Assembly (NCBI GenBank): GCA_947846985.1
Contig: CANTUZ010000001.1
Location: 70,263,521-70,327,520, forward strand
DNA: 64,000 nt
Direction: 5' to 3'
From: Fratercula arctica
Taxonomy: Eukaryota; Chordata; Aves; Charadriiformes; Alcidae
The stretch's first letter is position 1, and each line of letters begins with the position of its first letter. A program made the translations under genes and the position numbers. Under the pieces are notes generated by a model. That model was given only the letters and a program-made list of their open reading frames with translations, did not search any database and had not been told where the DNA came from. Below, one piece after another: positions 13,791 through 26,800 of this stretch.

Positions 13791-14236
13791 TCATAGAATC
13801 ATAGAATTGCCTAGGTTGGAAGGAACCTTTCAGATCATCTAGTCCAACCATCAACCTAACTCTGACAAGAACCATCACTAAACCATATCTCTAAGCACTA
13901 CGTCTACCCATCTTTTAAATACCTCCAGGGATGGTGCCTCAACCGCTTCCCTGGGCAGCCTCTTCCAATGCTTAATAACCCTTTCAGTGCAAAAATTTTT
14001 CCTAATATCCAGCCTAAACCTCCCCTGGCGCAACCTGAGGCCATTTCCTCTTGTCCTATCGCCTGTTACTTGGGGGAAGAGACCGACCCCCACCTCTCTA
14101 CAACCTCCTTTCAGGTAGTTGCAGAGAGCGATAAGGTCTCCCCTCAGCCTCCTTGTCTCCAGGCTAAACAACCCCAGCTCCCTCAGCCGCTCCTCATAAG
14201 ACTCGTGCTCCAGACCCCTCACCAGCTTTTATGCCC
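13791..14236 (-). mobile_element. CR1 LINE, 3' end (5'-truncated), minus strand
   Basis: Read on the minus strand, this is the CR1 reverse-transcriptase carboxyl end and 3' UTR, ending in the CR1 terminal repeat (TCATAGAATCATAGAAT on the plus strand at 13791). A 114-residue frame at 13878-14222 keeps familiar CR1 blocks: [21 protein letters not shown], then DRTRGNG, then FRLDIRKNF, then [12 protein letters not shown], then SLEVFKRW. The copy is truncated near 14236 as usual for CR1, lacks the catalytic domains and is dead. Preservation of the frame and the 3' repeat suggests a moderately young insertion. Confidence 0.95.
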
Positions 14237-14337
14237 ATCAAGGGGAGTGCAGCTAAAGGAGTCAAGCATGACATCTTGCTTTAGCTGGGTTGCTTCCAGT
14301 GACATAGTGTATATATGTTATTTGGACATCACGTACC

Positions 14338-14365
14338 AAAAAAAAAAAAAAAAAAAAAAAAAAAA
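14338..14365 (+). repeat. poly-A run, 28 A
   Basis: An unbroken A run lies about 100 bases from the CR1 end at 14236. CR1 elements do not end in poly-A, so the tract is unlikely to belong to that insertion. It may be the remnant of a retroposed sequence or a simple repeat. Confidence 0.95.
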
Positions 14366-15355
14366 GCAAACGAATATGTGCAAAATGTGATAATTGGTTC
14401 AATTCTCCAGCATGGTTTATTCAAACTAAACAGATGTGCTTCACTTTCCAGAGGAATCTCCATTTCTTGTATTTGCAGTTTGAAAGGCACTTTGAACATA
14501 CAACCAAGCCACTTGATGTGGAAAAGGAGATGTTATCAGAGAAACAGATTGGACATTGTTTCATTATAATTCTCTAAACATCTAATAGTCATTGACCTAC
14601 AAATACAATAGCTATTGCCTTAACAGCATTTTTCAGTAGCGTAGATAAACACTGCTGGTAAAGAGTTGGCTTCCACGTTGGGTTCTGTTTCGTTTCCTGG
14701 ACAGATGATGGCATTGTAGCCCTGCTGTATTCTGCAAACCCAGCCAAGGTAGTCCCAGAGAGAGATCTTGATTTGATTGTGCTATGCACGCTTTAGCAGC
14801 TTAAGATTTTGCCTTTTGCTTTTCATGTCTTAGTGAAACAGATGAATGCTGTAATAGCAGTACTTTCTAAAAGGAAGACATGAAATTCCTACATTTATAA
14901 TAAAAAAGTGTTACCAACCTCATTGTAATTCAGACTTGAACTGTTCACCCTGTGCACGTCCAGAAACTCATTCTCTAATACTAGATGCAATGATCTCTAG
15001 AGGGAAGTTTTCCATCTGTTTCCTTATGATGTTAAGCTGTTAGTGCTGTTCATTATTTATTACATCTACTGGTGTATGTTAAGCTATGATTTTCTTCTTG
15101 TCTGGTATTAAGAATTCGACTTGGTTAGTGTACAGAAACCCCTAGGATTTGCATATTACACATTGATATTTAGCGTATTTGGGGTGGGGGGAGATAGGGG
15201 ACTGTAATTGCTCCCAAGCTGCTTTTGTGCTAGCAGATAATTTATATTTAATTCAGTGATACAGAGCTAAATTAACCACTTAAAATGGAGATAAATATAG
15301 ACGTGCTATATATAGGTGGAATCTGCCACCCGTACGCGGATTGAAGAGCATTATC

Positions 15356-15430
15356 TCTGCTTGATTTCAGTAGGACTACTGCAGGGCAAGATGCCTCTCA
15401 ATATGAGCAAGGTAGGATGAATCGGGCCCA
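15356..15430 (+). repeat. old interspersed repeat, copy 2
   Basis: TTGATTTCAGTAGGACTACT, then ATGAGCAAGGTAGGATGAAT, then CGGGCCC. This matches the same old pattern (a TTGACTTCAATGGGACTACT-like core, then GAGTAAGG, then an ATCAGGCCC-like end). Confidence 0.45.
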
Positions 15431-18400
15431 TCATAAATAGGTATGAGAATATATTTCAGCTACATGAATGAAGGCACATAAGTGAGAGAGAGGGCTTTTA
15501 CAAATATGAGGACGTAGTTACCAATGTGCATATTAAGCGAAAGCTCACGTGCATATGGTTTATTCTCTGTATTTTCACATCTTCTATTACTGGAAAGGTG
15601 CGGAGGACTTTGGTTATTATGTTGTTCTATGTAGAATAAATTACTAATTCTCTCTTTGGGGTGAAGAATGGTTCAGCCCTACTCTCTGTTCCTTCGCAGA
15701 AATTATTACCTTTTTCTGGAAATAGAATTCTTGTTGAGTTTATCCTATTTCATTGTTGATTGCATTAAATACTAACAACAGTTTAGGTGTCACAACATAG
15801 CTGGAGGGATAGCATTTGTGTTATTATTTGCAATTATTTTATCAGGAACAGCTCTTTACATTCAGCATCTTGCTCACAGAGATATCTTAGAAGATGTACA
15901 GAAATAAGATCAATATCTTATTACACTGTAATTAAAGTATCAGTTTGGGCTGTGAAACATTATCTAGATCAGCCATTGAGGTTACTCTTAACAATACCAA
16001 TTCCTTTGGAATAAATATATGTGTTTCCAAACTGCATAATGGGAAGTTTTAGCATATCATTCTCACATGTAGCGTCTTTTGATGTGATGGAGAATTGTAG
16101 ATGAACTGAAATGTTGGCTTTCCTGTCATGTAGCTGGTTCTTTATCATAATATAGATGTTATTAAGATAAAATCTGTCTCTCCATATTGTAGTATTATAA
16201 AACTCAGAATTAGAAATGCTTTATCATTTCTGAGGAACAAAGACTATGACTGCTTTAAGCAATATCAAAGTCAGACTACCTTTATCGGGGGGGAACATGA
16301 AGGGAAGCACCAGTATTTGCCAAAGCAGAAGTTAATTCTTGTCAGACTTAACACAGGATGTTTGCAATTACCAGGCAAAATAATCACCGAAAGATAAAAC
16401 AAATAAGCTTTCCTAGTGCTTTTTTAGCACTTTTATTAAGTGGTAGCAGAAATCACCTACCTGGGAACAAGATTGCTTGATTGTACATCTGCTCTTTCGA
16501 CTCCTGAGTCAGAGGCTTATGTGGAGTAAATCAGCACTGCTTTGACAAGCCAGTGGAGCTACGTTGACCTACACGTTCTAAGCTATATGTATAGGGTACT
16601 AGATTGATAAATATAAAGGTACTATTAAGATGCCCCAGGCACCGGAAAAATTCTTGCTTTTGCACCCATTGAAGATCCCCTCTATAACACTGCACCCATT
16701 GGAGCTATTTGGGAGAGAAAGTTTAGATGCAGTTACTGATAGACTGCAGTCTATCTTCTCGCAGTGGAATCATCCAGCGGCTTTTGGAAAAGGACCTGGA
16801 AAAGTGTCATTGGTCCCCATACAGCCACGAGGCTCTCTTGTGATCTGGAGAACATCTCTATAAGATACCTCTTACAGAGACCAGCTTCCCTCCCTGCTCT
16901 GCCGTGGCTTGCTTTTCAGATGGTTTTAAAGGGAATGTGTGGTACTAAATGAACAGGGAGGTGGTGAAATCAAGCCAGGAAATGTCGGCACTGGGGTTAT
17001 GTCTGCAGTCACTGAGTAACCATCGGTATCCATGGGAGTCACTTCTCATGGCCTGTGAGGAGGGCATTGATACCCTGATCTACCTGATTAAAATCCGCAG
17101 CTTTACTAGTTATTTTTCAAGCTATGGGCTTTGTGTTAAAAGAGTCAGAGGCAATGTACATATTTTGAGACAGAACGTTGCTGTGATGCTGCGCCAGCGG
17201 GCGACACTGCCTGTTTGCTGGGCGAGCAGGCTCAGGTCTTTGTGACCAAAAAATGGTTCTTTGGGATCTGTCCCAGGCTCCCTTCACTGTGGGGAGAAAG
17301 AGCTGGTGAAGTAGAGGCTGATTCCTCTGGCTTAAACACCTGGATGAGATGAATCACTGCCCTTGCCCTTTTTTGGTTCTTTTTTTTTTTTTTATTCCAT
17401 TAACTCTAAGGAAGGCCAGAGGGATAGCTTAGAAAAAGACATGTGAAGGTGATACCTCCTACTGGATCTCAGTCTCAGTGGTGCAGGAAAATCCTGAACC
17501 ACATCTATCCACATTCTGCTCAGGCCAGCGCTGCTGAAAGAAGATGGAGCTCGCAGCCTCTCTGATCTCCATGCTGGGCTACCAGCTGGATGTAGAACTT
17601 TATAGTGACCTCCCAAATGAAAGGCACAGCCACTGGTGGTGTTCCTCCTAGTGTGTGTGATGTCCTTACTGCACCATCATTCTGCAAGCAGTGTGTTTGG
17701 TCCATCAAGTCAGTTAGCTTATAGTGGTGCAGCCTTCTTCTTCAGGTGTCCTTCCACCACAGCTATTTTCTCCCTAAGTTGGACACATTCTTTAGCCCTG
17801 TCTGGGTATTACCAAACCCTCCCAAGAGTTGGCAGCCCACCAATAACTGCTCTGTGGCTGTGTTTCCCCACGCTCTCATTTGACCATATCAATGGATAGT
17901 CATATGCGACTATCTGGTTAGTGTTCAGGGGTGGTTCAGATGTCTCCAGGTCAGGCACATTGTCAACAGCAATGATCACGTCGTTTCAATCATGGACAGT
18001 TTCTGGAGCCCTTAAAATTAACCTTTGGTAGCAAGGTGAACCAGGTTTTAGTTTAAATGTCTTTGGGGTTTGGTTTCTTTTCTACTACATTTTGATAACC
18101 AGTTAAACAGACAAATATAAGGGCCCACAACTATTGGAATAATAAAGATGATACCGCATGGTTTGTAAACTGTTCTTTCACAGCAGAAGTACATTTGTTG
18201 GGCCTCACTGAGTTTGTGTGAAAACCTTTTAGAACATTTGATGCCAGGAAATGACATATAAAAGTGTGGAGGCTGCTTCCCTGCTGTTATCAGGGATTTA
18301 CAACATAACCTATGGCAATTCCTGCATGTTGCCTTGTATTACACTGGATATGAAGCAATGAGACCTAACCACAAATTAAATGATTTTGGTATTGGTTCGG

Positions 18401-18524
18401 AAGGATTCTTAACTATCAATATGGATTTTCACTTTTTTTTTCAGTCTGTTCTTCCGTATTTTGAGTTCATCCAAAACATTAGCTCCCAGAATCGTGTATT
18501 CTTGTAAAATCCCACGAGCCAGTC

Positions 18525-18565
18525 AAAGAAAGAGAGAGAGAAAGAGAAAGAATGGGAGAGAGAAT
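18525..18565 (+). repeat. GA-rich simple repeat
   Basis: AGAGAG and AAAGAG units form an imperfect purine tract. Confidence 0.8.
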
Positions 18566-20210
18566 TCTAGCACTTACTGTTTCGGGAGTAAGTTGAATAT
18601 ATACTTCAAAAAGTTCCCAAACAAGTAGATAGAGTCCTTAATGGATTCTAATAAAAATATAAGTTTTTTAACCCTTACAGTTTGCAATGCTGCATGGTAT
18701 ACTATTACTTTGGAGAACGGAGCACATGCTGGCAGCAGCTCACGTCATCTAAAAGCACTTTGTTCAGCCCCTTTGCAAAGGCGGAGCTACTTGCCACCGC
18801 TGACGAGAGATCCAGCCACGTCACCACATTTGTAGATGCCGAGAGTGCCCTGGCTGCCTCAGCCTGAGGATGCCCAGTATGTCATGAGATTCTGACCATG
18901 TTAGAATGGGCTGGGAGAGGAGAATGGGCTAGCAGAGAGGGGATAGCCAAGAGTGTGACAGTAAAAGCAGTTCCATGAGATCAAGCGTCTCACCTACACA
19001 CAGGCCAAGCAGGCTGAAGGAATTAGACAGAAGTTATCTAAGACAAAGCACTGCTGAATGCTCATTTTCCATTTCTTCAAAAAGACATTTCGAAGAAGGG
19101 GAAGACCCAGAAATAAAAAGCCTGCAAATGGAAACCCCTGACCCACCCTTTCCTCCTGTGGTTTTCTAGGCAGAGAGCATGGCAGAGCATGAGCACTGGC
19201 TCTGCTCAGGCAAAAAGGTTCCATTATTCTGCGCATCTTCTTCGTGGTGGTCTTAGGAGACACATAATTGAGTGAGAAACCTGAATGAGAGACTCTTTCA
19301 GAGCTTCCCAGGAAAGCATGCTGTAAGGAATTCAGAGTTCTGGATTTGCCAACTATATACTAATGCATATATAAAAAGGTATATTTATTTTATCTTGTTA
19401 AATATGCTTTTAGCAGGCGGATTACACCATCATGGTAGTAAAGCTCTGAAACCACAACTAACATGGCACTTCTGTTCTAAGTCCTTATTTTCAGTCGCTT
19501 ATAACTTTCTGAGAAAAGTAGCTTTTGCATTGATTTATCGTGCTCCACCTGGGACCAGACACGATCCTTTTGCAGACGGAAGGGAAGTTTTATTAACATC
19601 CATCCAGTCACTTAGCCAATTCGGAGTTGTCTGACTGAGAAAAAGCCTTTTTCACTTTTAATTCCAGCACATAAATTCTGGGTGCTGAGATAACTCCAGA
19701 CTTCTTTGGTTTAAAAAAACCCCACAAAACAGTTTCACCTGGGTTGAGTGGAGCCTTCAGCTTCCCCCTTTCTGAAGAAGAAAGGACAAATTTAGAGATA
19801 GCAAAATAGCATTGTGTGTGTCCATGCTCGCACACCTCTATGGACCAATTTCAAAAACAAATTTTCATGGGCAACATCTTGAACGCGGGTCCCAGGTATT
19901 GAAAGGATCATAAACATGTGCCTGTCTTTAATCTTCTCCTCTGAACTGCCCACACAGAGAAAGTGCTTAAGTCTGTGCTAAACTGGAGTCTTGGTAACTT
20001 AAAAGAAGGGAGATATTAATTATGAGGGTTGACAAATCTCCTTAGCTTTTTGACTGTTACCTGCACAGCGGTTGATAAAATGTTCAAGCTAATGGTATAA
20101 AGAAGTCAAATAATGATATTGCAGACTTACAGGTTTATCCTGGGATTAATAAATTACAGGAGTCCACAGTGAGTTGTGTTTGAAGGGATAGCAGCTGGAT
20201 CCTTGAAAAC

Positions 20211-20325
20211 AGATGGCCTTCCTTGTCTAAGTAGGCTTGATCTTGTCTAATCTTAAAAGCTAAGCAGGTTTGGGTCTGAAAGATCCACCGGAGAATATCT
20301 GATGCTCTAGGTTGTTGCTTTTCTA
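20211..20325 (+). pseudogene. 5S rRNA-derived pseudogene or SINE head
   Basis: The sequence follows vertebrate 5S rRNA from the GGCC stretch near its 5' end. It runs through GATCTTGTCTAATCTTAAAAGCTAAGCAGG (compare GATCTCGTCTGATCTCGGAAGCTAAGCAGG, split here only for comparison) to GATGCTCTAGG (compare GGTGCTGTAGG). The box A core AGCTAAGCAGG is intact. About 16 bases containing the intermediate element (TTAGTACTTGG region) are missing, so it is not a working 5S gene. It may be a processed 5S pseudogene or the 5S head of an AmnSINE1-like SINE; no clear tRNA-like second half follows. Confidence 0.7.
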
Positions 20326-21038
20326 CAGCAGCAATTGCTGCTCATAATGTGATATGAAATTTAATGAGAATTTTGTAAAAATAAATAAATAAATGCAAAA
20401 AATTATAACTTGATTTTATGGTTTTCATATTATTCCTGGTAGCATATTGCTAGAAATTTGCTGTGTTCTCAGGATGATAGGAATTTAATACAAGCTTCCT
20501 TTGCCTTAGTACACGATGCTTTGTTCAAATGGCAAAAAATTACCAGCCTGCTGCTGTGACCTGCAGCATGAGTTTTGAGAAAGATGGCTCGTGAATCAGA
20601 GAAATTTAAAAAATTACCGAGAATTCCCAGATCATCTGTATTTATAGTGTTTGTTGTTTCATGAGCAGCATTTTGGGCTGTAGGCTTTTTTTGTTTCGAA
20701 TGCACTTTTCCTATAGATTTTCTTAAAAAAATCTGAGCTCTTAACACCCTACAGCATGACCATTTAATCGCGATGACTTAACATCTATGCACATAATAGC
20801 CCAGCTCGCAGCTACCTATTTGCACTCGTAAGGGAGCTGGGCATGGCCACAGGAGGCTGCGAGGCTCCGTACAGCTTGTTCTGTTCGTGCCAAGGAAGGA
20901 AAGAGGAGGCCTCCCCCAGCTCCCGAACCGCTCTTGGGTGGGCAGGCTCCTGCCAGGCCAAATCACACGCAGTCATCCTTAGGAACTCGGTGATTCAGCT
21001 TTTGAGGAGCAAATTTTCAGCTTTTGGGGGTTTTTTGG

Positions 21039-21083
21039 TTTTTGTTTGTTTGTTTGTTTGTTTGTTTGTTTGTTTGTTTTTTT
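21039..21083 (+). repeat. (TTTG)n microsatellite
   Basis: About nine to ten TTTG units are followed by a short T run. Confidence 0.95.
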
Positions 21084-21992
21084 ATGGGAAGGTGGCAGTT
21101 ACTGAGCCAATGTTCCTTCATTTTCTAAAAACTGGGATGAGTAAAGATTTTGCCTTTGGCTTTGGTGAGAGCAGCGGTAAGCCCTAAGGCAGCTGGGGAG
21201 CGTTTACAGGTGACCGCCGTAGCTGGCTGCTGCTGAATGCTGACTGCTCACATGACGAACACTGGTGTTCAAGACTGATCAGATTAATTAGTCTGTCAGC
21301 ATGGAAGGATCTGGTTTATTGCCACTTGACTGTTTGTTATGGGGCTTTTTCTTTGAGCACTGTTAACCAAATACAAATGCGTGAAAATTGCACTATTCAT
21401 GAATCAAGTGAATATGGAGAGAATAATTGTCACTTCCCTAAAATGCGACAATCCAAAATGCTTTATATAAGCATATAGGATTAGAAAAATGCTGTTCCTT
21501 TCTGGTAATTTATTTTATATTGTACTGTATGATAGTCAATGTGGTAAAGACCTATACCAATTATAGCATTTCATTACACAGTAGCACAAAACATAACGTC
21601 ATATAATAGTTTGCTTGCTCGAGAATAGGCAACTCTATCTCAGACAGTAAACCCCCCCTCAGAAATCCACAGTTAAATTACATCAAATGTCTCATACTGT
21701 TGCAATTAAAAAAAAAAAGCATTTTTATAAAATCCAGTTGAGCAAAATTAATTACTTCTACATAGCCAGGTTTCAACAACAGAAAATTTTACAACCAACC
21801 TAAAATCTCGTAAATACTAATTTTTGTGCATGTCATAGAATTTCTGATGACAAAATTAAACCTTTATCTTATAATAGTTTCATACTGAATTCTTAAAAAA
21901 GACAGGATTACAAGCAAGGATAATATATATGTATTTATCTGGATGTATTTCCCTATCCCCAAAGCACATAAATACAAGGTGCACAACATACA

Positions 21993-22020
21993 AGTATGTG
22001 TGTGTGTGTGCGTGTATGTG
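21993..22020 (+). repeat. (TG)n microsatellite
   Basis: Alternating TG with interruptions (CG, TA) over roughly 28 bases. Confidence 0.9.
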
Positions 22021-23421
22021 CAATCACAAGTCTCTCTACAGACAGTGATAGTACTATACTAGCTAGTAGCTGCTTGCAAAACCTCATACCTGACTTGCAT
22101 GTGTCATTATTTTTGTAAATATTTCTGTTGATACAGCAGAAGCAGTTTTTACTAAAAATCTGTGTTCTGAAAAATCGTTAGATCCTGTCCTCCAAAGTCA
22201 TGTTGATCAACTTTGTAATTTTGATATGATGAGATAAAGGGGCAAACAATAAAATATTAAAAAACCTGAAGTGCTCTCCGCTCTTTTTTAAGTTTTAAAA
22301 GAGATTTAAAGAATTTCTTAAATCTATAGCTCACATATAGTTTTCTATTAAAGAAATACTTCCGTAAGTATTAAACAAAGTACCAGGTATTTCAAGTGAC
22401 TGATGAAACCTTATGCATCATAAGAGCAGAAAAGTCGTGAGTGGAATATCAAAAATATTCCTCAAAAGTAAAATCTTTAGTAATTTCCTTAATTTTCATC
22501 TTTATGGCAATAATCAGTCATATGGACCAGTAAAGCTATGACTAGGTATTAAACTGTCAACTGATTGCATGGCCAATTTATAAAGACAATTTTTAGTAAA
22601 AAATCATGGCTCTTGTCATATGACAACAGTCTTCATAGGAGCCACAGAGAAAAAAAAAAAAAAAATCATAGCTATGTGTTCTTGCCTCAAAGGAAAAGGG
22701 CAGGTGCCCTTAACCAGCTCTGAGAACAGCTGTGACAGCGATAGTTTGCATTTCTACAGTGCTTCTCATCTCACAATTTCAAGGGGGGGAAAGAAAAAAA
22801 AAAGAAAAGCTGCTGAATGTATCCTCCCCTTGGGTGCAAAGTCTTGTTGTCCCTGTCTACGTTTGAGGAAATTTTTGAGCGCTCACTGGGAAGTTTAAAC
22901 TCCTTTGGTTTTTGGGAACCCAGCTCAAGCTGGCCTATAGCCCCTGCATTCCAAGGTGCGAAGGTCCCGCAAGTCCCCCCGTTCCACAAGTGACACGTTC
23001 AGCGCTTCTGAAAATCAGTGTTCACGAACTAAGGGAAAATTAGTTCATGAAGGCATCAGGTCTTGCCAGAAAGATGAAGGCTATGAGGAGGGTGAAGGAG
23101 GGAGAGAAACGAGTGGTCTGAGGGAGTGGGTAGGTTTATCAGCCCTGAGCCCAGACACGGTTACCAGCCCTGTGCGGTACAGCATCGGCAGCTGCATTTG
23201 CTGCTTCCCCAAAGGCAGACCTTGATATACTCGTTTGTGCATCGGTGGAATAAGCAAATATTAAAATTGACACATTGTAAGAGGGTTTTCTCAGCTGCAC
23301 TGGATAAAAGAGAGGAAAAAAACCAACCCCAAAGCTTTGTCAGGTTGAATAAAGCACTAGGATGAAGGGAGCAAAGTGATAAAGACCTAGATCCAAGCTA
23401 CAGAAACAAACATGAAAACAC

Positions 23422-23446
23422 TTTTTTTTTTTTTTTTTTTTTTTTT
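23422..23446 (+). repeat. poly-T run, 25 T
   Basis: An unbroken T run, either simple repeat or the reverse of a retroposon tail. No recognisable element abuts it. Confidence 0.9.
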
Positions 23447-23807
23447 AAAGTGAATGGGGTGTTGGGTCAGCCAGCCACTGCGTCTGAACTACGTTTTAGA
23501 ACGAATGTGTGATCTTACACAAACAGCTTCCCTGACAGAAAGCTGTTGCGCTTTTCTGAGTCAAAACAATTTTAAATGGCAACACCAATATTGGCATATT
23601 CATTTGATCATAGTTCAATGATTTTTTCAATTTTTTAAAAAATAATTGATGCAAAAGAGTATAAATAAATGTTTTGAAAATCGTATTTAGACCTAAAGAA
23701 GACTATTCCAAAACATAGGCAGCACTGGAAAAAATGTGCCTAATTTTGAATAATTGGCCTACAAAATAGAATCGTGCTATTGTTCACTCACTTTAGAAGA
23801 GGAATCA

Positions 23808-23888
23808 CATATATATATATATATATCTCTCAGTCTGTCCTATATGTTACCATTCAACTAATTTTTAAATATATATATATATACATAT
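23808..23888 (+). repeat. two (AT)n microsatellites
   Basis: (AT)n occupies about 23809-23826 and again about 23868-23884, separated by about 40 bases of unrelated sequence. Confidence 0.9.
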
Positions 23889-26800
23889 GCACACCAGTTT
23901 TGAATAAAAATATGTATTCGCTTCCTCAGTTAATGGGTTCATTTTTCACTTTCAACTGGAAACTCTAAAACATTCCCTGTAACTTTGGAAGTTATTTACC
24001 AAACTGTAGGGAAGTGTAGCACAGAACAATCATATCTTCATAGTCTCTCTCTGCGTACTGCTACCTCATAGATTAATTATTTGCCAACATACTTCACTTC
24101 CATAAGAATTTATAACTGCCATGATCATACTTCCAGGAAAGTCAGTGAAAAAGTTGATTTCAAGGGGAGAAAGTTAGCCCAATGTTTGACATCTTTTTCA
24201 AAAAAAACCAACAACCCAAACTGCCAAATCCTGATTATTTCAGAAGTTAGCAAAACTTATAACATTATTTTTTGGTTTTCATTCATGGAATTCTACTGTA
24301 GCTCTTTGACATGTAAATTTGACCTCATGACTCCCTTCTCTGGCTAATTAACACTGGCTTCCCCAACCTGCTTTGGGATTAAATTGGCTCAACTTGCACA
24401 GTGAGTTTAAGAATACTTTGCTCTTTATTGTTTGACTTCATTAAAAAAACGGTATTTAGCATTGTTTACCTTTGCTAAAGAGATAAGCAAATTTTGGGGA
24501 TGTGTTCCAGCCAGTCATTGAAGTGGGTTCACACCTTAAATGTGTGAAAAGCCCCATGGGCTTCTCCCATCTAGGTTATATTCATCACTGCGATAAGCAA
24601 ATTTATAAACAATGCTAAACAAATTTATTGCATAGCTTTGCTTTCCCTTTCCGTCTTTCCTGTTCACAACCTTCTTCCCCTCATACTGTACAGACCATAC
24701 TAGGTCTTCCTGTGTTTTACTGGGGGCAAGCTCAGCCCAGTAAAGCATTTTGTTTGGAAACCAGCTAAATGGTAATCTTACCAGTGACGCTGTAGGTGTA
24801 ATGCTTACAGGGTACCATGCAAGGAAAGGTCCCAAGGAGAGCTGCTGCCTTTCACCGCATCGCTCAACATTGCCGGGAAAAGTGGGCAAGTTTTGAGGCT
24901 CTCTTAAATTTCTGAGACCTTTGCCCACTTCTTCCAGTGATAGCCAATGTTCAATACAGGGAATCCCCTCTCCCCACGCGCCTTGTGGGTTTTTTAGGTT
25001 TGGGGTCATTCTGGTACACCTAAGTCAATTCTGCCAATCTGGGGCAGCCACTGAGATCTGGGCCAGCACGTGTCTCAAGTGCTGTGCTAGTGCAAGAAGG
25101 CAATACTTTGAGCTGAGGTTAAGATGGGCCTACGCTGTGACAGGAGAGGTCTCCCTAGGCCCAGTTCTGCTCGTATTGCTCAAACAAGCAACGAGAACGA
25201 AGGAGATCTGACCCATAACACATCTTCAAAGGTGCTGAGAGACCTTTATATCATGTTGCTTTCACAGTGTTCCTTGGAGTTATTATTGGTTCCACCTACA
25301 CTAATTCACTCTCGCGGAGCCTGACCCAGAAAAGAACTAGTCTGTGTTTCATTTGACACTACCCTCAAAATTAATAAAAATGAGTGAAAAATAGCTGAAG
25401 AGGTTATTTTCTAATGTCTGCCTTCAATTGGAAATGGAAATGTCATTTTTTTTTTCTTTTAACTCAGCCTGGTATTTTGCCAGGGGTAAGTCTTAATTCT
25501 GTTCATGGAGAAAAAGTGTAATACCGTAATATCTGGGCACAAAAATTGCGAAGTGGAACAACCACATCCAGCAGTCTTTACTTGGTCTTTATACAGAGGT
25601 TCTTGTTAAAAAATCAGTAAGGCAATTTTGAAAGAATCTCCCAAGGGACTGGGTCAAGTTAAGGTGTTTTGGCATCTGCAAAGTAGAGCAGCGATATGAA
25701 AGCTCAGAAAAGGCTGCTGAAGCTTGACAACCAGCAAGATGTTGCGTAGGTGTGTTTGTGAAAGAGAGAAGCATGCAAGAAGGTGCCCAAGGAAGTCTCG
25801 CTCGCCTGGAACTGGAAGCAGAATTGAAACTGTGTGGGGCTGACAGACAGAGAGGGATCTCAGTAGCCTTAATAAGCCTGGAAAAATACTTGCCGTGCTT
25901 ACCAAGACAAACTGACCTCTGTGATCTCCTGGTTCCTTCTTGTCTCCACTTGTAAAATGTAAGTTTTACACCCTTGCTTCACTGTTAGGACGGAGACACG
26001 TTTTATTATGCTGAAAATTCCCAACAGCGGCTACCGCACCCTTCTTTTCTCAGGCTGCGTAAAATGGTCACATCCTCCTGGCCTATCCACAATGGCTGAA
26101 GATAGATTATGTCTGCTGCGGGAAAAACCAAATCAGGATCAAAGAAGTTTATTGATTTATTAACAGCACCTAATTAACCAGCGATCAGCGAACAATACCT
26201 TTGGGATCAATACCAGCAATACAACAGATAAACCACAGCACTAGACTCTCCCACATACAACACAGCATTTACATGGCTTCAAGCACACCAGCAGCTCCTT
26301 TGAAACCAAATCTACTGCTATAGACAGAACTGCTTTTCCAAATTATTTTCTCGTAGCTCATACAGATTATTTAATTTATTGAAGTGTTATGCCGTCATAG
26401 TAACTCTGTCCAATATTATGAAGGTATAAGGGAGATGCCTAGAATAGAAACCCTCGGGTTGAATCCAGACACGGGACCAAAGTTTTTAGTGCTGTGATCA
26501 GCTCTCCCTACGTTTGGTCCTGACCCATAACTCCTCTGCCCAGTTTGAGCCCACTCAAATTGGAATGTGAGAAGCCAGCCTGAGCAAGTGTCCCCCTGTC
26601 ACAGAAGCTGATACAGAAACATGTTTTCCTATTTTTACTTTTCCTTGCAAAAGCAACCTTTCAAAGATACTGACCTGTATAATTCCATGTCCAAGCCACT
26701 TAATTGCAGATGCTGGGGGTTTTTTTTGGAGGTGGCTGATTTTTTTGGAGTTGGGGGATTTTAAGGTTGCTCTGGAAGTGAACGACCAAGGGATGCGAGT

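Larger units (their letters stand above)
14366..20210. other. AT-rich non-coding flank
   Basis: Holds repeat copy 2 and the GA tract listed separately. No exon, RNA gene or young element was recognised. Confidence 0.55.

Noticed and set aside
13878..14222. 114-aa minus-strand frame as a host gene
   Set aside because: It is the carboxyl end of a CR1 reverse transcriptase in a truncated element.
20211..20325. Functional 5S rRNA gene
   Set aside because: Many substitutions and loss of the internal intermediate promoter element.
24536..25009. 157-aa minus-strand frame
   Set aside because: No recognisable domain, no splice or promoter context, and a composition typical of chance frames.
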